DNA from: Omphalotus guepiniiformis
Lineage: Eukaryota > Basidiomycota > Agaricomycetes > Agaricales > Omphalotaceae
NCBI GenBank assembly: GCA_028554645.1
Contig: JAQOOI010000037.1
Location: 124,001 to 188,000 of the forward strand
DNA: 64,000 nt
Direction of reading: 5' to 3'
The notes below the pieces were generated by a model. That model saw nothing but the letters and a program-made list of their open reading frames with translations, had not been told where the DNA came from and did no database searches. This document shows positions 1-11,894 of the stretch, one piece after another; position 1 is the first letter of the stretch, and every line of letters begins with the position of its first letter. Both the position numbers and the translations under genes were made by a program.

Positions 1-207
1 GTGACACACTGCCTCATCTAATATCGGATGGGAGGCTGAAATCTGCCAGAAATAGATAGTCGATTCGTGGGTATGAGTCTCCTATTCTGGGAGATATCGA
101 CCCGCTGATTATATATCAGTAATCGGGGGATTCGTGTTGAATCACGTGATCATCTCCTCTCCAAACCTCCACTGTTCCTCCCTCGATAAGAGGTATTTTG
201 CTGCTCG

Positions 208-771
208 CCGTGAGTACTGAGTTCTTATGTTGAGCGCGCGCTTATTGTGTCCAGCGTAGGATGCTCTGGCGACACTGTTCATACCCTCGAACGCGGAAAC
301 ACTCATTGAGCTCAAATTGACTGCCCAGCTGCATGCCCAGCAATTGAAACGTGTTGCCAATCGACGTTTTCGGAGAAACGCGCGGTACTAAATGAAACCA
401 AATCCTAGAGATGATTTGGAGAAAGGAGCGGTGATCACGGTTTTTAGGGCAGAGTTCAGGTACCTGAAGCTGCGTGCCGAGGAGACTATTGAGCGAGGGT
501 AAACTTTGCGTGAGTATTGAGATTTTGTTTGCTGAGCGTGCACTTATGGTAACTGGCGCAGGATTTTCTGGAGACACAGCCTCGATCGCCGAAACAATCC
601 TTGAGCTCAAATTCTTGACTGCGACTGCAGAGCTGCATGCCCAGCAATCAGACTGTGTTGCCAACTGCAAGCGCATTTGGCTTTTGGAGAATCGCGCCGC
701 TCTACTAAAGGGAACGAATTCCTAGAAATGGTGCCTGACCTGGAGAAAGGAGGGTTGAACACGGTTCCTAG
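208..771. repeat. Diverged tandem duplication, about 300 bp period
   Basis: Two related copies lie at about 208-447 and 508-771, offset by 300 bp. Both share, in order, a segment beginning CGTGAGTA, the block GAGCTCAAATT, the block CTGCATGCCCAGCAAT, GTGTTGCCAA, and a 3' block GGAGAAAGGAG. In one frame both copies read as a short helix-like peptide (ETLIELKLTAQLHAQQ in copy 1, ETILELKFLTATAELHAQQ in copy 2), each ending in a stop. I do not recognise the family. It could be two remnants of a coding exon or simply a duplicated non-coding segment. Confidence 0.6.
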
Positions 772-2261
772 AAGTTGCAAGCATGTTGCTTGAGATGGCT
801 CGAGTACTCACCAGTGGAGAAAATATCTGTGTCGTTTCGACCCGTCTCTGTTGCATACAATCTGCGCCACACTGATATCAAGGAGGTCGCGCGGCAAGTC
901 ATCGGGCGGATAGTGGTGATGAGCTGGATGAGGGAGGCGACTCCTGCGCAGTGATCTCCGAGACCAGTGCCAAATGCCTGCTACACTCCACTTCGGGTAT
1001 CTATCTAACCCTTAACCGATCCCCTTCTCACTCATATCCAGAGGCTCGTATGTCTCCAACGCATCAGTCGCGTTCAGGATCGCTTGAGCCCTGCGTCATC
1101 TGCGTCTTTTCAATACTAAAGACTCGGATTGCGATCGGACCAGACAGTGCTCATCACTTCTTTTTGTGTTTTTGACTTGTCTTCCTTCTACCTTCCCATC
1201 TACTGCCGCTCTCCGCCGCTCTCAAATGTCTGTTCCCTCGTTCATCAGCCCTCGCGGTGCTCGCGTTGATTCGGGATGTTCTACAGCCCTTAGCAGCACT
1301 CCTCACCACAACAAAAGCATTACGCCCTCTCCTAGCCACTGTAACACTATCGGTAATATTGCGGTCGCTGCGTCCTCTCCCCCCGACGCTCTCGAGGAAG
1401 TTGGCCCTGTTTTTCGAAGACCCCAATGTAGAGGGTGATCATCAGGTTGCAGATGCAGGCCCCATCGAAGCGCTCAATTTGCATTCTCTAATTGCAATTC
1501 CCAACCATGAGAAACAATCCTCGCTTATCCAGATCCCCAATGAAATGGTTTCCTTCGACGACGCATTGGTCAATGGAGCTTCTTAAGAGTTATTTGTGGG
1601 GGGATTTTGTACTTCATAGCTTTGTATTTATTGGCCACAGTTGCTAAACACCTTCCCTGTAAGTCCACTTTCAATATTGGGGTCTGCTTCAAACTGACTC
1701 TGGCAACGTAGACGTCTCATGGCTCTTTAGACTATGCTCACTCTGTTGTGTACTGCAATTAGCTTAAGTACCGCCCGCTAGTCAGAACTCTTACATTACC
1801 AGTGTTCATGTCGCCGTTCCCTTTTTCATCGTTGTTTTTGACTATTGCCGTACAATATATTTTCAGTAATCGCGCGACCCGAGCCTGCATCAGCCCTGTT
1901 TCGCGCATGAAGGACTGCAACGCTCTGCTCAGCTCCGCTTGGGCTGCCGTGTACATCGAGCGGGACGTCAACCAGCTCCAGCACACAAGAAGCAGCGCCT
2001 GTTCTGCGATCAGCTTCGTCTCTGGAGTCTGCCGAACACGGGTGGGCGCATTTGACTGATAACCAATTCCCGCCTGTGAGTCCTGGTCTACTTTTACTTC
2101 TGCCTGCCTTCGTGTTGAAACCACGTCATAGCACGAAAGCAATCAGGCCGTGACTCTAGCACCTTTACCAGGAACTCAGTCGTCCGTTCCATGTCATGCC
2201 GTCTATCCACTCTCGCGAAGGAATCTCATTATTATAATGATGCTTTAGATGTACGTTGCGC
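772..2261. other. No recognisable gene
   Basis: Short open frames occur on both strands (for example 1257-1586 plus and 1759-2142 minus), but none shows a domain, a plausible splice pattern or a codon signal I can support. I see no repeat or RNA gene in this stretch. Confidence 0.4.
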
Positions 2262-2507
2262 AGGGCTCATCGTGTTGGCCAGAAGAAACCGGTGTTCGTC
2301 AAACGGCTCGTTGTTGCAAACGCGATCTACGCTTTAATACCACTGCCACATGTCCAGGTGTTTACTCCTGCCGTCCAGACTCCTCAAGTAAAACTCGGTA
2401 AGTGCGAGCGTCGCGCAGAGTCAGACCATATCACTATTAAGGATGCCCTGGTAGATGGTTTCCTCTGCCCAGCATCGATCAAGTGGTACAAGTTCTGTTG
2501 CCCCTGA
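2262..2507 (+). pseudogene. SNF2-family helicase fragment (motif VI)
   Basis: The frame opens with RAHRVGQKKPVFVKRLVV. This matches the end of the second RecA-like lobe of SNF2/Rad54-type ATPases, where the family has (G)RAHRxGQ..PV.v.RLv..nTiEERi; the arginine of RxxR/RAHRxGQ is the arginine finger of motif VI. After VVAN the expected TxEER tail is replaced by AIYALIPLP and family resemblance stops. No upstream helicase motifs I-V are visible in the preceding 2 kb. I infer a gene scrap left by duplication or decay, not a working helicase. The assignment rests on about 20 residues, so it is convincing for the motif and weak for extent. Confidence 0.5.
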
Positions 2508-3762
2508 TCAATGAACATCGCGGCACTCACTTTGGATCGACTTCTGTGCTGTCATGAGGATGAGGCGCATGCCGTCAGCTCGAGTTCACTTTTCTGATAG
2601 TCATCTTGTAACTGGTAGATTGCCAACTACACGATTGCTTCCCTAGGAGTTAATGGATCAGAGCACAAGGGAAAAGGGGTAAACCTCGCTTTAGGCCATG
2701 GTAAACGTCGTCAGAGCAGTTGAAATAAAACATGCAGAGTTTGCGCGCTGCATACGATACTGACTGTGAAAATGATTCGCGGAATCGGGGCTAGAAATAC
2801 TGTGCAATGAGTCGGCGGGAGAGCCACTAGCGGATAAGCTTCAAAAGTGGCGAGCATTGGAAATGCAAGGGTTTCCAGTCGTCAAAAGGTAAGAGTTTTG
2901 AATCATGAATAAATAAATTTAAAAAAGCTGATTATACTGGCCTGCAGTAAGCGACCACCTTTCATTGACCCGACCACGCACGCAACTGACTCGTCCATGA
3001 GACGGCGTATGGGGTGTTTTGCGTGGGCATTGTTAGGGATGTCGGGGATGCGGTTTGGGTTTGTTATTTGTTGGGGGAGACGGAGAGAGCAGAGAGGCAA
3101 AGGAGGGGAGGTGGAAAGTGGGGAAAGTGGGAAGAGGAAGGAGGTTAGGGGAGGTTGTGAGTAGATGTTTTTGTGTTTGTGTTTCTTGAGAGTCTTGTTC
3201 TCACTTCTCATTTTTCTTTAGTTCGAGATCAAACCGAATACTCCCAATAACACACGGTCAAACTTGAACCAGTCGTGGACGACAAGTACCTCCCAAACAC
3301 GCCTCAGGCTCTTCGGGATCACGGTATCGCGCGCCAACACCTGGTCTGTTTCAAGCTCTATTCCTCCTCCGTGGACCCTTGACTGCTTTTCGCAACCCGT
3401 CATGCAATTACCTCCATCGCTTCCAACCCTGCGTGCCCTAACGAGGCCGCAGCAGAAAAAGCCGTGAACGAAGTTTGGGAAAGTTGTTTCAACGACACAC
3501 GGCCTTTCGATCTCAGTGGTGGGGGCGGATTCTCACGTTTATGGGCCCTTTGTTCTTCACCATGGAGGGCTTGTCGAGTCTACTCGTAGCTCAGACATTG
3601 GGTCAAGAAGGGAAGAAACTAGTGGAGCAGGGAGAATCGGAAACCCACCAATTCTTTCTCCTCATCGCTTCCGCTGTGGCCTACGTAGCCTCTGCTTGGT
3701 GGATTGTAGCCGTAAGTGCTTAACTTTGTTGTATACAATTCCTTCTGACTCCTTCCTTGCAG
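2508..3762. other. Unassigned, partly open sequence upstream of the FAD pseudogene
   Basis: From 3475 to about 3713 an open plus frame reads FMGPLFFTMEGLSS...AYVASAWWIVA and ends at a good donor (GTAAGT). The splice to 3763 would join it in frame to the FAD-monooxygenase remnant, so it could be a diverged or foreign 5' part of that locus. It has no Rossmann GxGxxG and I cannot assign it. The rest of the interval (2508-3470) shows nothing I can support. Confidence 0.3.
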
Positions 3763-5034
3763 GCATATCCAACCGCAGCTTCTTCACCATTATTCAAGTT
3801 GGGAGTCAACATGCGTCTTGGCACAAAAGTCATTTGACTACAAAGAGCCTGAATCTGATGAGGAGAAGCCTTATGTGATTCTGGAGAATGGGGGAAAGGT
3901 TTACGCTGACGTAGGTGTCAATGAAGCCTTGACGCTAAAAGGCATTCATGCTGAGGGGCCCTTGTTTTTAATATCAGGCCATACTTGCCGCTGAAGGCAT
4001 TGGAAGCAAAGCGAAGGAGTTGGTCCTTAGGATTTCCAGAAGTTCCCCAATCCTCTGGCTACGTAAGACGTCCTCTTGTTTATACTTCACATTCTGGCGC
4101 GCCCCTCTGACAAACTGTCTTGTCAGGCAATCTACCGCGCCTACGCTCCTGCCACTCCTCTCTTCGAAGATCCCGAGACTTCCCATCTCTGTGACGGCTC
4201 ACCTCACGTTTGGCTCGGCCCAGACAAATATACGCTCTTGTGTACCTTTGGATTACCTGGAAATATCACACACATGAGTTTCGCAATGACACATGTTGAT
4301 AGAGACAATACTGCTAAGGAAAGTTGGCCAAATTATAAGCCTTCGAGCGTGCAAGAGGCTTTGGAGACGTCAGGAGAGGGATGGGATCCTTTGTGAGTAC
4401 ACACAACTTTCACATCCCGCCTTCATCTAACTCTGATTGTTATTCGTTCTTGAACAGACTCTCAAAAGCCATTTCTAAATTCACGGGATGCATTGACTGG
4501 AAATTGGCTTTTGGAGAGATCCGCTTCCTCGTTGGGTATCGGAGAAAGGCCGCGTAAGTTCTCGACTTTGCCTGTACACAAATTAAAGCACGTTTACGAG
4601 AAATTTGGCACAGATAACCCTTCTTGGTGATGCCGCACATCCTTTCCTACCCACGTCTGCTCAGGGAGCCTCCCAAGCCTTGGATGACGGCGCTACCCTA
4701 GGAGTTTCTCTCGCCTTGGTTGACAAGACTCCAGCCGGCAGACGCATTGCTCTAAAAGCATTTCAAGATACACGACATGAAAGGGCTTCCGGGGCGCAAG
4801 AGAGCGGAAGAACGCAGGCAAGTATCCATATCTCTCGTTCGTTTGAAGACGTTGTGACCAGAATCTTTACCCTTGACAGCTTCGGAAACGGCATGTCACT
4901 GCCAGCAAAGACACATACTTTGGTCTTGACTCCAGGGCATATTACGACCATGATGCCGAGCTACACGCTCTGGAAAGCTTCGAGTCCGCTGGGCGTACGA
5001 TTCTGAACGATTCTGCGTTTAGCCTCAATGCTGC
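3763..5034 (+). pseudogene. FAD-dependent monooxygenase (salicylate hydroxylase-like) pseudogene
   Basis: The remains are the C-terminal two thirds of a group A flavin monooxygenase, an enzyme class that hydroxylates aromatic substrates with NAD(P)H and O2. Recognisable blocks in order are LGVNMRLGTKV; DYKEPESDEEKPYVILENGG; ILAAEGIGSKAKELVL (the DG-type motif); AIYRAYAPATPLFED; the FAD-ribityl block GDAAHPFLPTSAQGAS (about 4629-4676); and a tail with YYDHDAELHALESF. Introns at about 3911-3978, 4063-4128, 4395-4459 and 4553-4612 have GT-AG ends. The N-terminal GxGxxG dinucleotide fold is missing. Three frame breaks are visible: an extra base near 3833, an extra base near 4028 (KELVL should continue GFPEVPQSSGY), and a 2-nt duplication near 4521 (should read GDPLPRWVSEKGR). 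The gene is dead; family assignment is firm. Confidence 0.8.
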
Positions 5035-5248
5035 GCTTCTGGATCAGGTTCGCGTGTTGAGGGCGACACTGTATATAGGAAGGGTGTACCGGAAAACATC
5101 AACGTTCGAAATTCCTGAGAGGGACAGACCATGACAATGTAACATTGCATACAAGTTGAACATATGCTTTCCCTCTGATAATACAGCTTTAGACTGATGT
5201 AATATGTTTCTTTAAAGTAGGAGCACGAAAACCCACTGGCAGCCAAAT

Positions 5249-5715
5249 TTACCAGATATAAGGGATGAGATTGTAGGGCACTCACTTCTTGTACTCAATA
5301 TACGCAGGACCCATCGCAAGGTCGTCCTCAATCAATCCTTCCTATGTAGTGGCGTGTGTCAGTAAGCCACCAATCAGGTCAAAGAAGACGAATTAACACA
5401 CTTCACTCGGAATCTTGTATGCAAAAGCAGCCGTACAACCCCTGCGCGTTGAGGAGAGGGATCTAAGACCAGTATGAAAGGGAAAGGAGAGGAAGCTGGC
5501 CAAGTACAAAGCTTTACAACATCATATTTAGTAGACGTGGAGGCCATAACAGACGGGAGTGTACCTGTAAATTGGGTGACGGACATATGCGTATGGTCCA
5601 GTCGAAACAACCTCGGCTTTCTCCCTGACCTATTGATATACACAAAACATATCAATTAAACAAATCCTAAGCAAGTGGAAAGAACGTACCTCGATATAAA
5701 TAAGCGTAAAAGGCT
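5249..5715 (-). pseudogene. Isoprenylcysteine O-methyltransferase-like (ICMT/STE14 family) fragment
   Basis: ICMT-family proteins are membrane enzymes that methylate prenylated C-terminal cysteines; agarics carry many paralogues. On the minus strand an exon at 5565-5629 reads VREKAEVVSTGPYAYVRHPIY, the diagnostic TGPYxxVRHPxY cofactor motif. A later exon ends in YKIPSE and splices (donor after AGTGAA, acceptor at 5342) in phase to EGLIEDDLAMGPAYIEYKK, and after an in-frame TGA (5282-5284) to VPYNLIPYIW and a stop. Family members end ...EYxxRVxYxLIPxVW, so the TGA sits where Arg is expected (CGA to TGA). Upstream transmembrane segments are not recognisable and the segment between the two exons is disordered, so I treat it as a broken partial copy. 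Confidence 0.65.
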
Positions 5716-6361
5716 CGGAGGGTTGGGACACTTGAGGTCGATGAGCGGAAGTGGAAGTGGGAGTGAAGAGTTCCTCGGCAACGTCGGCCTTAGCGCGCGA
5801 CCTCTTCCTTTACTCGCTCATCTCGCCTCAGTCCTCAGTCTCCCTCTTTCCTCTCTTTCTTTGACTACGCGCACATCATATCTCTTTCGTAAACTTCACG
5901 CGCTCTCTACTCGCCAAAACATTTCTCTTTGGTTATTTCAAAAAATGTTGGATGTAGAATTTGAGTTGGATGTAAAGTTTGAGTTGGAGTGGCATCGAGA
6001 GTATGATAACGAGGGTGAGTCCTTCCCCTTGTATTTCAAAATCTTCTGGCTCATTTCACTTTCAGCTCAATTCCTGATCGCTATTCACGTCGAGTTTTTG
6101 GTCATGTTAATGAGAATCGTTTTATTTGGCTGGGTGGAGAGTTCATTTCTTTTTGCTTCGAAGACGCCGCGTTCAGTGATTTCCTCAGTTCAAAATCTCG
6201 TTTAGAGGGCGTAGGGCAAACACTTGGTAGTGGTCTCGGCGTTCGAAAACAATCGGTTCGTCGTAAATCTTGTATGCGTGCGGGGGCGATGAAGTTCACA
6301 TTTCTTTCGCTTTTCACAGGTCTTTTCGCGTTCATTTGTAGTTCATTTGGCCCAGTCGCGA
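5716..6361. other. No recognisable gene
   Basis: A 176-codon plus frame (5675-6205) is low-complexity Ser/Leu and shows no domain; the 5' part is probably the antisense of the ICMT-like locus. GTTCA-containing words begin to accumulate after about 6130, ahead of the motif cluster. Confidence 0.35.
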
Positions 6362-6613
6362 GTTCAAACACGTCGAGTTCAAATGTAGTTCAAATGCGAG
6401 GGCGAGGACGCAGTTCAAAAGCAGTTCATATATTGCGGGTTCAAATGTGCTTCATATCTTAGTGTCGTTCAATTGCAGTTCAAATCTTAGCGTAGTTCAA
6501 ATGGAGATCATATAACCCAAAGTTCAAATATGTTTCAAATGTAGTTCAAATGCGTGAGTTCAAATGTAGTTCAAATACACTGTGTTCATATACGCGTGCC
6601 AATCCGGTTCAAA
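6362..6613. repeat. Cluster of GTTCAAA motifs
   Basis: Within 252 bp the heptamer GTTCAAA occurs 12 times, mostly as (A)GTTCAAAT(G/A), with one further copy at 6188 and many GTTCAT/TTTCAAAT variants between. Spacing is irregular (about 10-35 bp), so this is not a simple microsatellite. It reads identically as ATTTGAAC on the minus strand. No open frame explains it. Confidence 0.8.
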
Positions 6614-8364
6614 TATGGATCATTTCTAGGTCTTATTCTAAACTGATTAATCAAGACTAGTTATATTACAGCAATCTCGGCCCTCATCTCACCCTCATCG
6701 TCGTCCTCATCTCCCGATCATGCAGTCGATGAGGTTGCCGCTGAGCTCCAAGTCCATCGGGACCCGCTAGTTTTTCGAACTCAAAAAATCACGCAAAAAG
6801 GAAATGTTTTCGATCTCTAGAAAGAATTATGAAACGTCAGGTTCTCAGGACAATTATGAACAAAGAAAAACGTTGTATTTCTATCACATTGAAACCCTTT
6901 GTTCTTTGTTGCGTTTTTTGGGACCCAAAAACTTCTCGCTTTGACCTTTCAAGAAACCGGACCGAAAACGTACTGGTTCTGGTCTCCAAAAACGTAAAGG
7001 TCTTACCGGGCCGAAAATACCATTAAAACTTATCTTCCTTCGGAGATGAAAACATAGTGTATCCGGCCATCGAAATACCTTTTACAGAAAGACTTCGGTT
7101 CTGAAGCCCAAAAACGTGAGCTCTTTGATGCACCAAAAACAATGCAAAACCTTTGTATTCCCCGGGGGTTTTTGTAGACAAAGAAATCTGACATAAACGA
7201 CAAATCTATTAATATCAGAAATTAGTAAGAAACATCAACTTTTAACCACGTTTTTGGTAAATGTGCAACTTAAGGTTTTCGGGTGCCAAAACCGCTTTCC
7301 CAAAATGAGTACTTTTTTATTTACGTTTTTCCCCCCCCAAAACTCACGGGCCGCAGCCGTGTCAGTGGCTGGTTGACACGTCTGACTCATCGTCTTTCTA
7401 TTTCTCACTTCTTTCTACTCCGAGTCTCTTTGGGGTTTTGATGGTGCGTCACTTCAGCTATATCTTGTGTAGGGACTGAACTTTTTTCAAAACTCAGGGT
7501 TACTGGACCTAACCAAGCTGTGAAAGGAGGGTTATCTCACCAAGCATGCCAGTGCCCCAACCAAGAAATGGTTCACAAGAATATAGAGGGCATGAATGCA
7601 GAGACTAAGGCAGTGTGCCTCAGCTTGAGTGTCTACTAGAGCAGAGCAATTGGCTGACCTTTGTGTTGCTTGTGGGTAGAATGTCTTAGCAAGGAAAAGG
7701 CCAAACTGAGGCCAAAGGAGACGAAGGTCAGTAACCTGAACATCTTACTATTTACGCTGCTGCACCCTTGATCTAGATGCTCACTGTGACACTGGTATGC
7801 CACTACGGGAGCATAGACAGGAGGATACCCCTACTGAAGAGGGTTTCAAGCAGGTGTGGGCTCTTTTCTGGTTATACTCAAGTTTCCTGTTAGGCAATTA
7901 ACTTGTTCTCACAGGTTGAACTTAGAATACATATTTCTACATGTTCGTCTCATGTCGGTCATCCTCGTCTTAGCTCAATAGTTAGGATTATTAACAATAT
8001 AATTGACATTTCATCCATAATTGTTCCACCTCAGCGGAGCTCAGTTGAGCTCGGATACAACTATTTCCATATCTTCGTGTCATGTCAGTTCATCTCAGAA
8101 TATCCCAGAAAGTAAAGGCAATCAATTTTTTTTAGCTCGTATATACTCAGATATTGCTCAGCCTGAACTCAGTAAAAGCGACAGATTCTGAAAAAATACA
8201 GTGGGAATCTGAGTCCCAGAAAATTCCAGAGATTCATGTCCCTTCTTGGACATACTCAGCACAGCTCATTGTAGGTTCTCACTGGGGATCAAGTTGGACA
8301 AGCATTCAATGTTCAATGTTAAATATCAATCAAATACCAACCACAAAACTAGTACTAGGACACA
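6614..8364. other. AT-rich intergenic DNA with a loose CCAAAAAC motif set
   Basis: No gene is recognisable. Between 6780 and 7140 the word CCAAAAAC recurs at about 6935, 6995, 7100 and 7131, often followed by GTRARGTC. From 7900 to 8110 there are two loosely similar passages containing CATGTCRGT. The 3' end abuts the first DUF6534 gene; an open plus frame at 8154-8495 is largely its antisense. Confidence 0.35.
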
Positions 8365-9499
8365 TTAGCCTCCCTGCCCATCATCCATCTCACTCTGAAC
8401 AACCCTTTGTATCTCAATCCCAATATTTTTCTGCTCAAGGGTACTTCCCTCCACCACCACAGATCTATCAAGGTTATTTGATCCAAGAGCTATGACAGGG
8501 TTCTTGATGTTGTTCTCTTGAAGAGTTCTACGTAAATTGAGCCTGGGAATTCATAGTATGTGTTGTATAAATAGAAAAGATTAGGGTACCAGAAGGAATA
8601 TAGACTTACGTTGCTAAGAGACAGTTTGCAATGACTAGATAGACACAAATTAGTTCAGATTTCAGTTGATGGAGTTCTTCAGACCTCTTGGTGGGACTAT
8701 GTATATTCCCATCCAGACAACTAGATGAGGAATTGATTAGTTTTGGGATAATAGTTTAGTTATACTCTACTCAATGACTGTGTTTCTTACATGTATTTTT
8801 TATAGTTAGGAAGCAAACAACTATAGTGATAGCAATCACACTGGAGTATGTTTTATTATCTGTGAGACATACACCCATAACACTTGCAACAAAATTGTCC
8901 ACAAAACGAGTGAAAGAAAGAACTGCAAGAATGAGCATGGTTGCTTTACTGCCAGTAAACTTCCATATCTATATCATATATAAATCATAAGTCTTGTTAT
9001 GTATTAGTAGAAGTGACATACCCTGAAGATAAAAAACCCTTGACTAAACAATGCTAGAAGCCCCCCAAAGATAATTGCAATATACATTGATTTTGGCAAT
9101 TTGATAAATACTTGCGGACTGCCAAAAAGATTGACAAGGTCTTGGTAGATCCCTACTGTGATTAAGATTGCATGGATTAGTTCTACAAGCCTATAAGAAG
9201 TAGATTGTTAAATGATAGGGATTGGAAGAAAGTTTTATGGTATACCAGATACATCTGACCTAGACCAAGATATGTAAATGAGAGATAGATTTGTAGATAG
9301 AAATATCTCACTAATAATTTGAGAGCTCTTCTATCTTGTGGGAAGTAGTGAAAATACAAGTAAGTCTAGGTAGCTGATCTTAGAATTTGGTCATAAGATG
9401 GCAAGTATCACTTACCTGTACTGTTGTTACACCAAAAAGGCAGATACTAAATGTAAACCCAATGAGAAATGGTCCAAGAGTGACATTTAAGAGTGCCAT
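8365..9499 (-). CDS. DUF6534-type multi-pass membrane protein (copy A)
   Basis: The family consists of agaric-expanded seven-helix-like membrane proteins of unknown function. Exon 1 (9416-9499) encodes MALLNVTLGPFLIGFTFS and more, matching the usual start M...(L)GPxLIGxxxxxxLFGxxxxQ. Exon 2 (9312-9365) gives TYLYFHYFPQDRRALKLL. A 14-nt micro-exon (9246-9259) gives VRCI plus part of W. Exon 4 (9022-9190) carries LVELIHAILITVGIYQDLV through GFFIFR, and the next exon starts IWKFTGSK at 8968. Later pieces read KSELICVYLVIANCLLAT and LNLRRTLQENNIKNPVI, the family-typical asparagine/arginine end, with stop TAA at 8365-8367. The 3' exon junctions between about 8800 and 8540 could not be resolved with canonical sites, so expression as an intact protein is likely but unproven. 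It is the tandem partner of the gene at 10.3-11.9 kb. Confidence 0.7.
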
Positions 9500-10291
9500 G
9501 ATGCTTCTAGACTTGAAATGCTGGCTAGACCTTTATATATGGTGTACATTGAGGATTGATGTATCATTTGTAGATAGCTGGTTAAAGAGCTATGCTTGAT
9601 GGTATCAGGGAGGCCTGAAGACAGAGATGGCAACAGATCATGCTGTTTTGATTTGGCTGTTAGAAATCATGGTGTATATGCATATCAGATGCATAGAGAT
9701 TATCAAGTTTCAGTCATTGTCATTGTTGAAACATGCTTTGTTGGGTAAGTAGATGGTAGTGATTGTGAGTGCATGATGATGAATTTCTCCAAACTACTCA
9801 CTAAATATATTGTGTGAATTCTTAAAACTAGAATAAAGTTGTTTCTGTGACTCATGGCTTCAATATAGTTTTTCTAGGCTTATACCCCATAAGTTGAATG
9901 TAAGTTGTAAATAGTCACAAAGTTCTCAATGTATCAACCAGTTGCTATTTGGCCCATGCATGCCAGCACTTCTGAGCCTGAATTATTTGCCATAGATGTC
10001 ATATTTCTCTGTTAAATGAGTTCATAATCATTAGTGTTGACAAAATCATAGATACTATAAGCTCCTATGTTCTGATAAGAAGCAACAAATTCATATCATT
10101 GTTGTTAGAATAACTAGTCTCTATCTATACTAATCCCAGGAAGGGAAACCCTAGAAGTGCATTTTTGAGCATTGATGCCATAGATTGACTAATGGGATAT
10201 TTAAGTAGTATAGAATGCAAGAGAAAAATTTCAATTCCAGGTCATCTATATTACACTACAAAGTAGTCCATTTACTGTTGGTATCCTGGTA
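9500..10291. other. AT-rich spacer between the two DUF6534 genes
   Basis: No open frame with family features is present. It should contain the promoter of copy A (toward 9500) and the 3' region of copy B. Confidence 0.4.
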
Positions 10292-11894
10292 TTAGAGGGC
10301 AACAATCAAATTCTGTTCATAACACAAGGAGAAATGACATACCCTAGTATCTGCCTCAATAACTGTAGTCATTTGTACCTCAATATTTTGAGGAGCATGA
10401 GGAGCAGAGATTAACTCCCTAGTAGCAGCACTAGAAGATCCCATATGGAAAGATATTCCAGGAAGAGAGATTACTGGATCTGAGTTGTTCCAATAATCAG
10501 AAATAAATTTCCGGGAGTTCATCCTAAACTGGTTAGTATAAGTGGAAGAATATACAGGATGTAGCCTACCCAGCTAGCATACAGTTTGCAAAGACTAGAT
10601 AGATATAAGAATAAGACAAGTCTGACGACAATTTCAGAAAGTTGCACACCTTGTGGTGAAAATAAATTTATCCCTATCCATATGACTGAAGATCATGCTC
10701 TAGTCAGCAGTACCAACTTTAATCACTAATACACTTACAATTTTGTCCCCCCATTGTCACAAAACAAACCAGTGTTGCTAGATCAGTTATGCTGCATGGT
10801 ATAAGTGAAGCTATATGTACTAAAAGAGATCTTTTGATTTGTACCTTGTCAATAATCCTGTCTCTGCAAAAGATAGTTGAGATGTGATTCATGACATTCA
10901 AAATACACCACACACCTAGAGTCCACAGAATCATTATGTCAAGAAGACGTGCTGTGCTAGTGCAATATGCTCAAACTTATGATAATTATGTGAAAAAATC
11001 ATGATCCTACCTCTGGAGAGCCATTCTGCGCTTTATAGTCAACAATGTTATCAAGATTAGAGCAATCAAGAGTTCAAGAAAGGCCCCTTGTATAGACAGT
11101 CATTATAAGCTTCAACAATGAAACACATCTACTCAACCAATAGCCAGAAGCTATTATATTATTGAGCCAATAGGAAAGACTTGATGAGAAAATACACACT
11201 GTAGTGATTAGCCAATGAAACTGGATCCAAAGTATCCTGGAATCCTCATGTTCATTGAGAAGTGCACCAAGAACAGGTCCAAGTAAACTTCCAACAAAGT
11301 TGATTATAGAAAGGGTTGTAAGTATAAGAACAATTGTTTTTCTTCTTGTCATCTTCCAGATCTGTTACTAATCTTTGAGCACCTTGGCTAGTAAAGGACA
11401 TATTGTGCCACTTACCCGTAGAATGAAAAAACCTCGACTCATCAAGGCAGGGACGCTGGCAACTGCTTGTGCCATATATATTAAGAAGGGAATGTCAATA
11501 GGACTGCCAAGCATAGAGACTAGATTCCTGTACACTCCAGCTATCATCAAGGCACACTGTGCAAGGTTAATAAGCCTGTGAGTGAACAATGAATAGAAGA
11601 TCTTGAAATGATTAAAGTTGAAAATACCAGATTGAGATAGCCTATCATGAACTTATGAGTTAGTACAGCAACTAAGGGTGACCAATGTATTGGCTACCAA
11701 GAGTTTGAAGGTTTTTCCATCCTTTGGAAAGCAGTAATAATACAAGTACACCTGATGTGATTGGTAAGGCTTTCAAAGTGTAGGTTCAGTAAACTACGAC
11801 TTACCTGTACTGTGCTGATACCAAACAGAAAGACACCAATCGTCAGACCAATGAGAAGTGGGCCCCGTATTTGATCGAGGGTCGTGTCAGTCAT
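10292..11894 (-). CDS. DUF6534-type multi-pass membrane protein (copy B)
   Basis: Exon 1 (11805-11894) encodes MTDTTLDQIRGPLLIGLTIG... ending STVQ. Exon 2 (11698-11751) gives VYLYYYCFPKDGKTFKLL. A 14-nt micro-exon (11628-11641) gives AISI plus part of W. Exon 4 (11416-11575) reads LINLAQCALMIAGVYRNLV to GFFILR, and exon 5 begins IWKMTRRKTIVLILTTLS at 11361. Downstream blocks LLKLIMTVYT, GAFLELLIALILITLL and TIKRRMALQ are in two frames, offset by one base near 11098. Further exons carry DKVQIKRSLLVHIASLIP (about 10850) and the C-terminal SRKFISDYWNNSDPVISLPG (about 10500). Intron sizes and order match copy A, so the pair arose by tandem duplication. The one-base offset means copy B may be a recent pseudogene or have a junction I misplaced. 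Confidence 0.62.
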
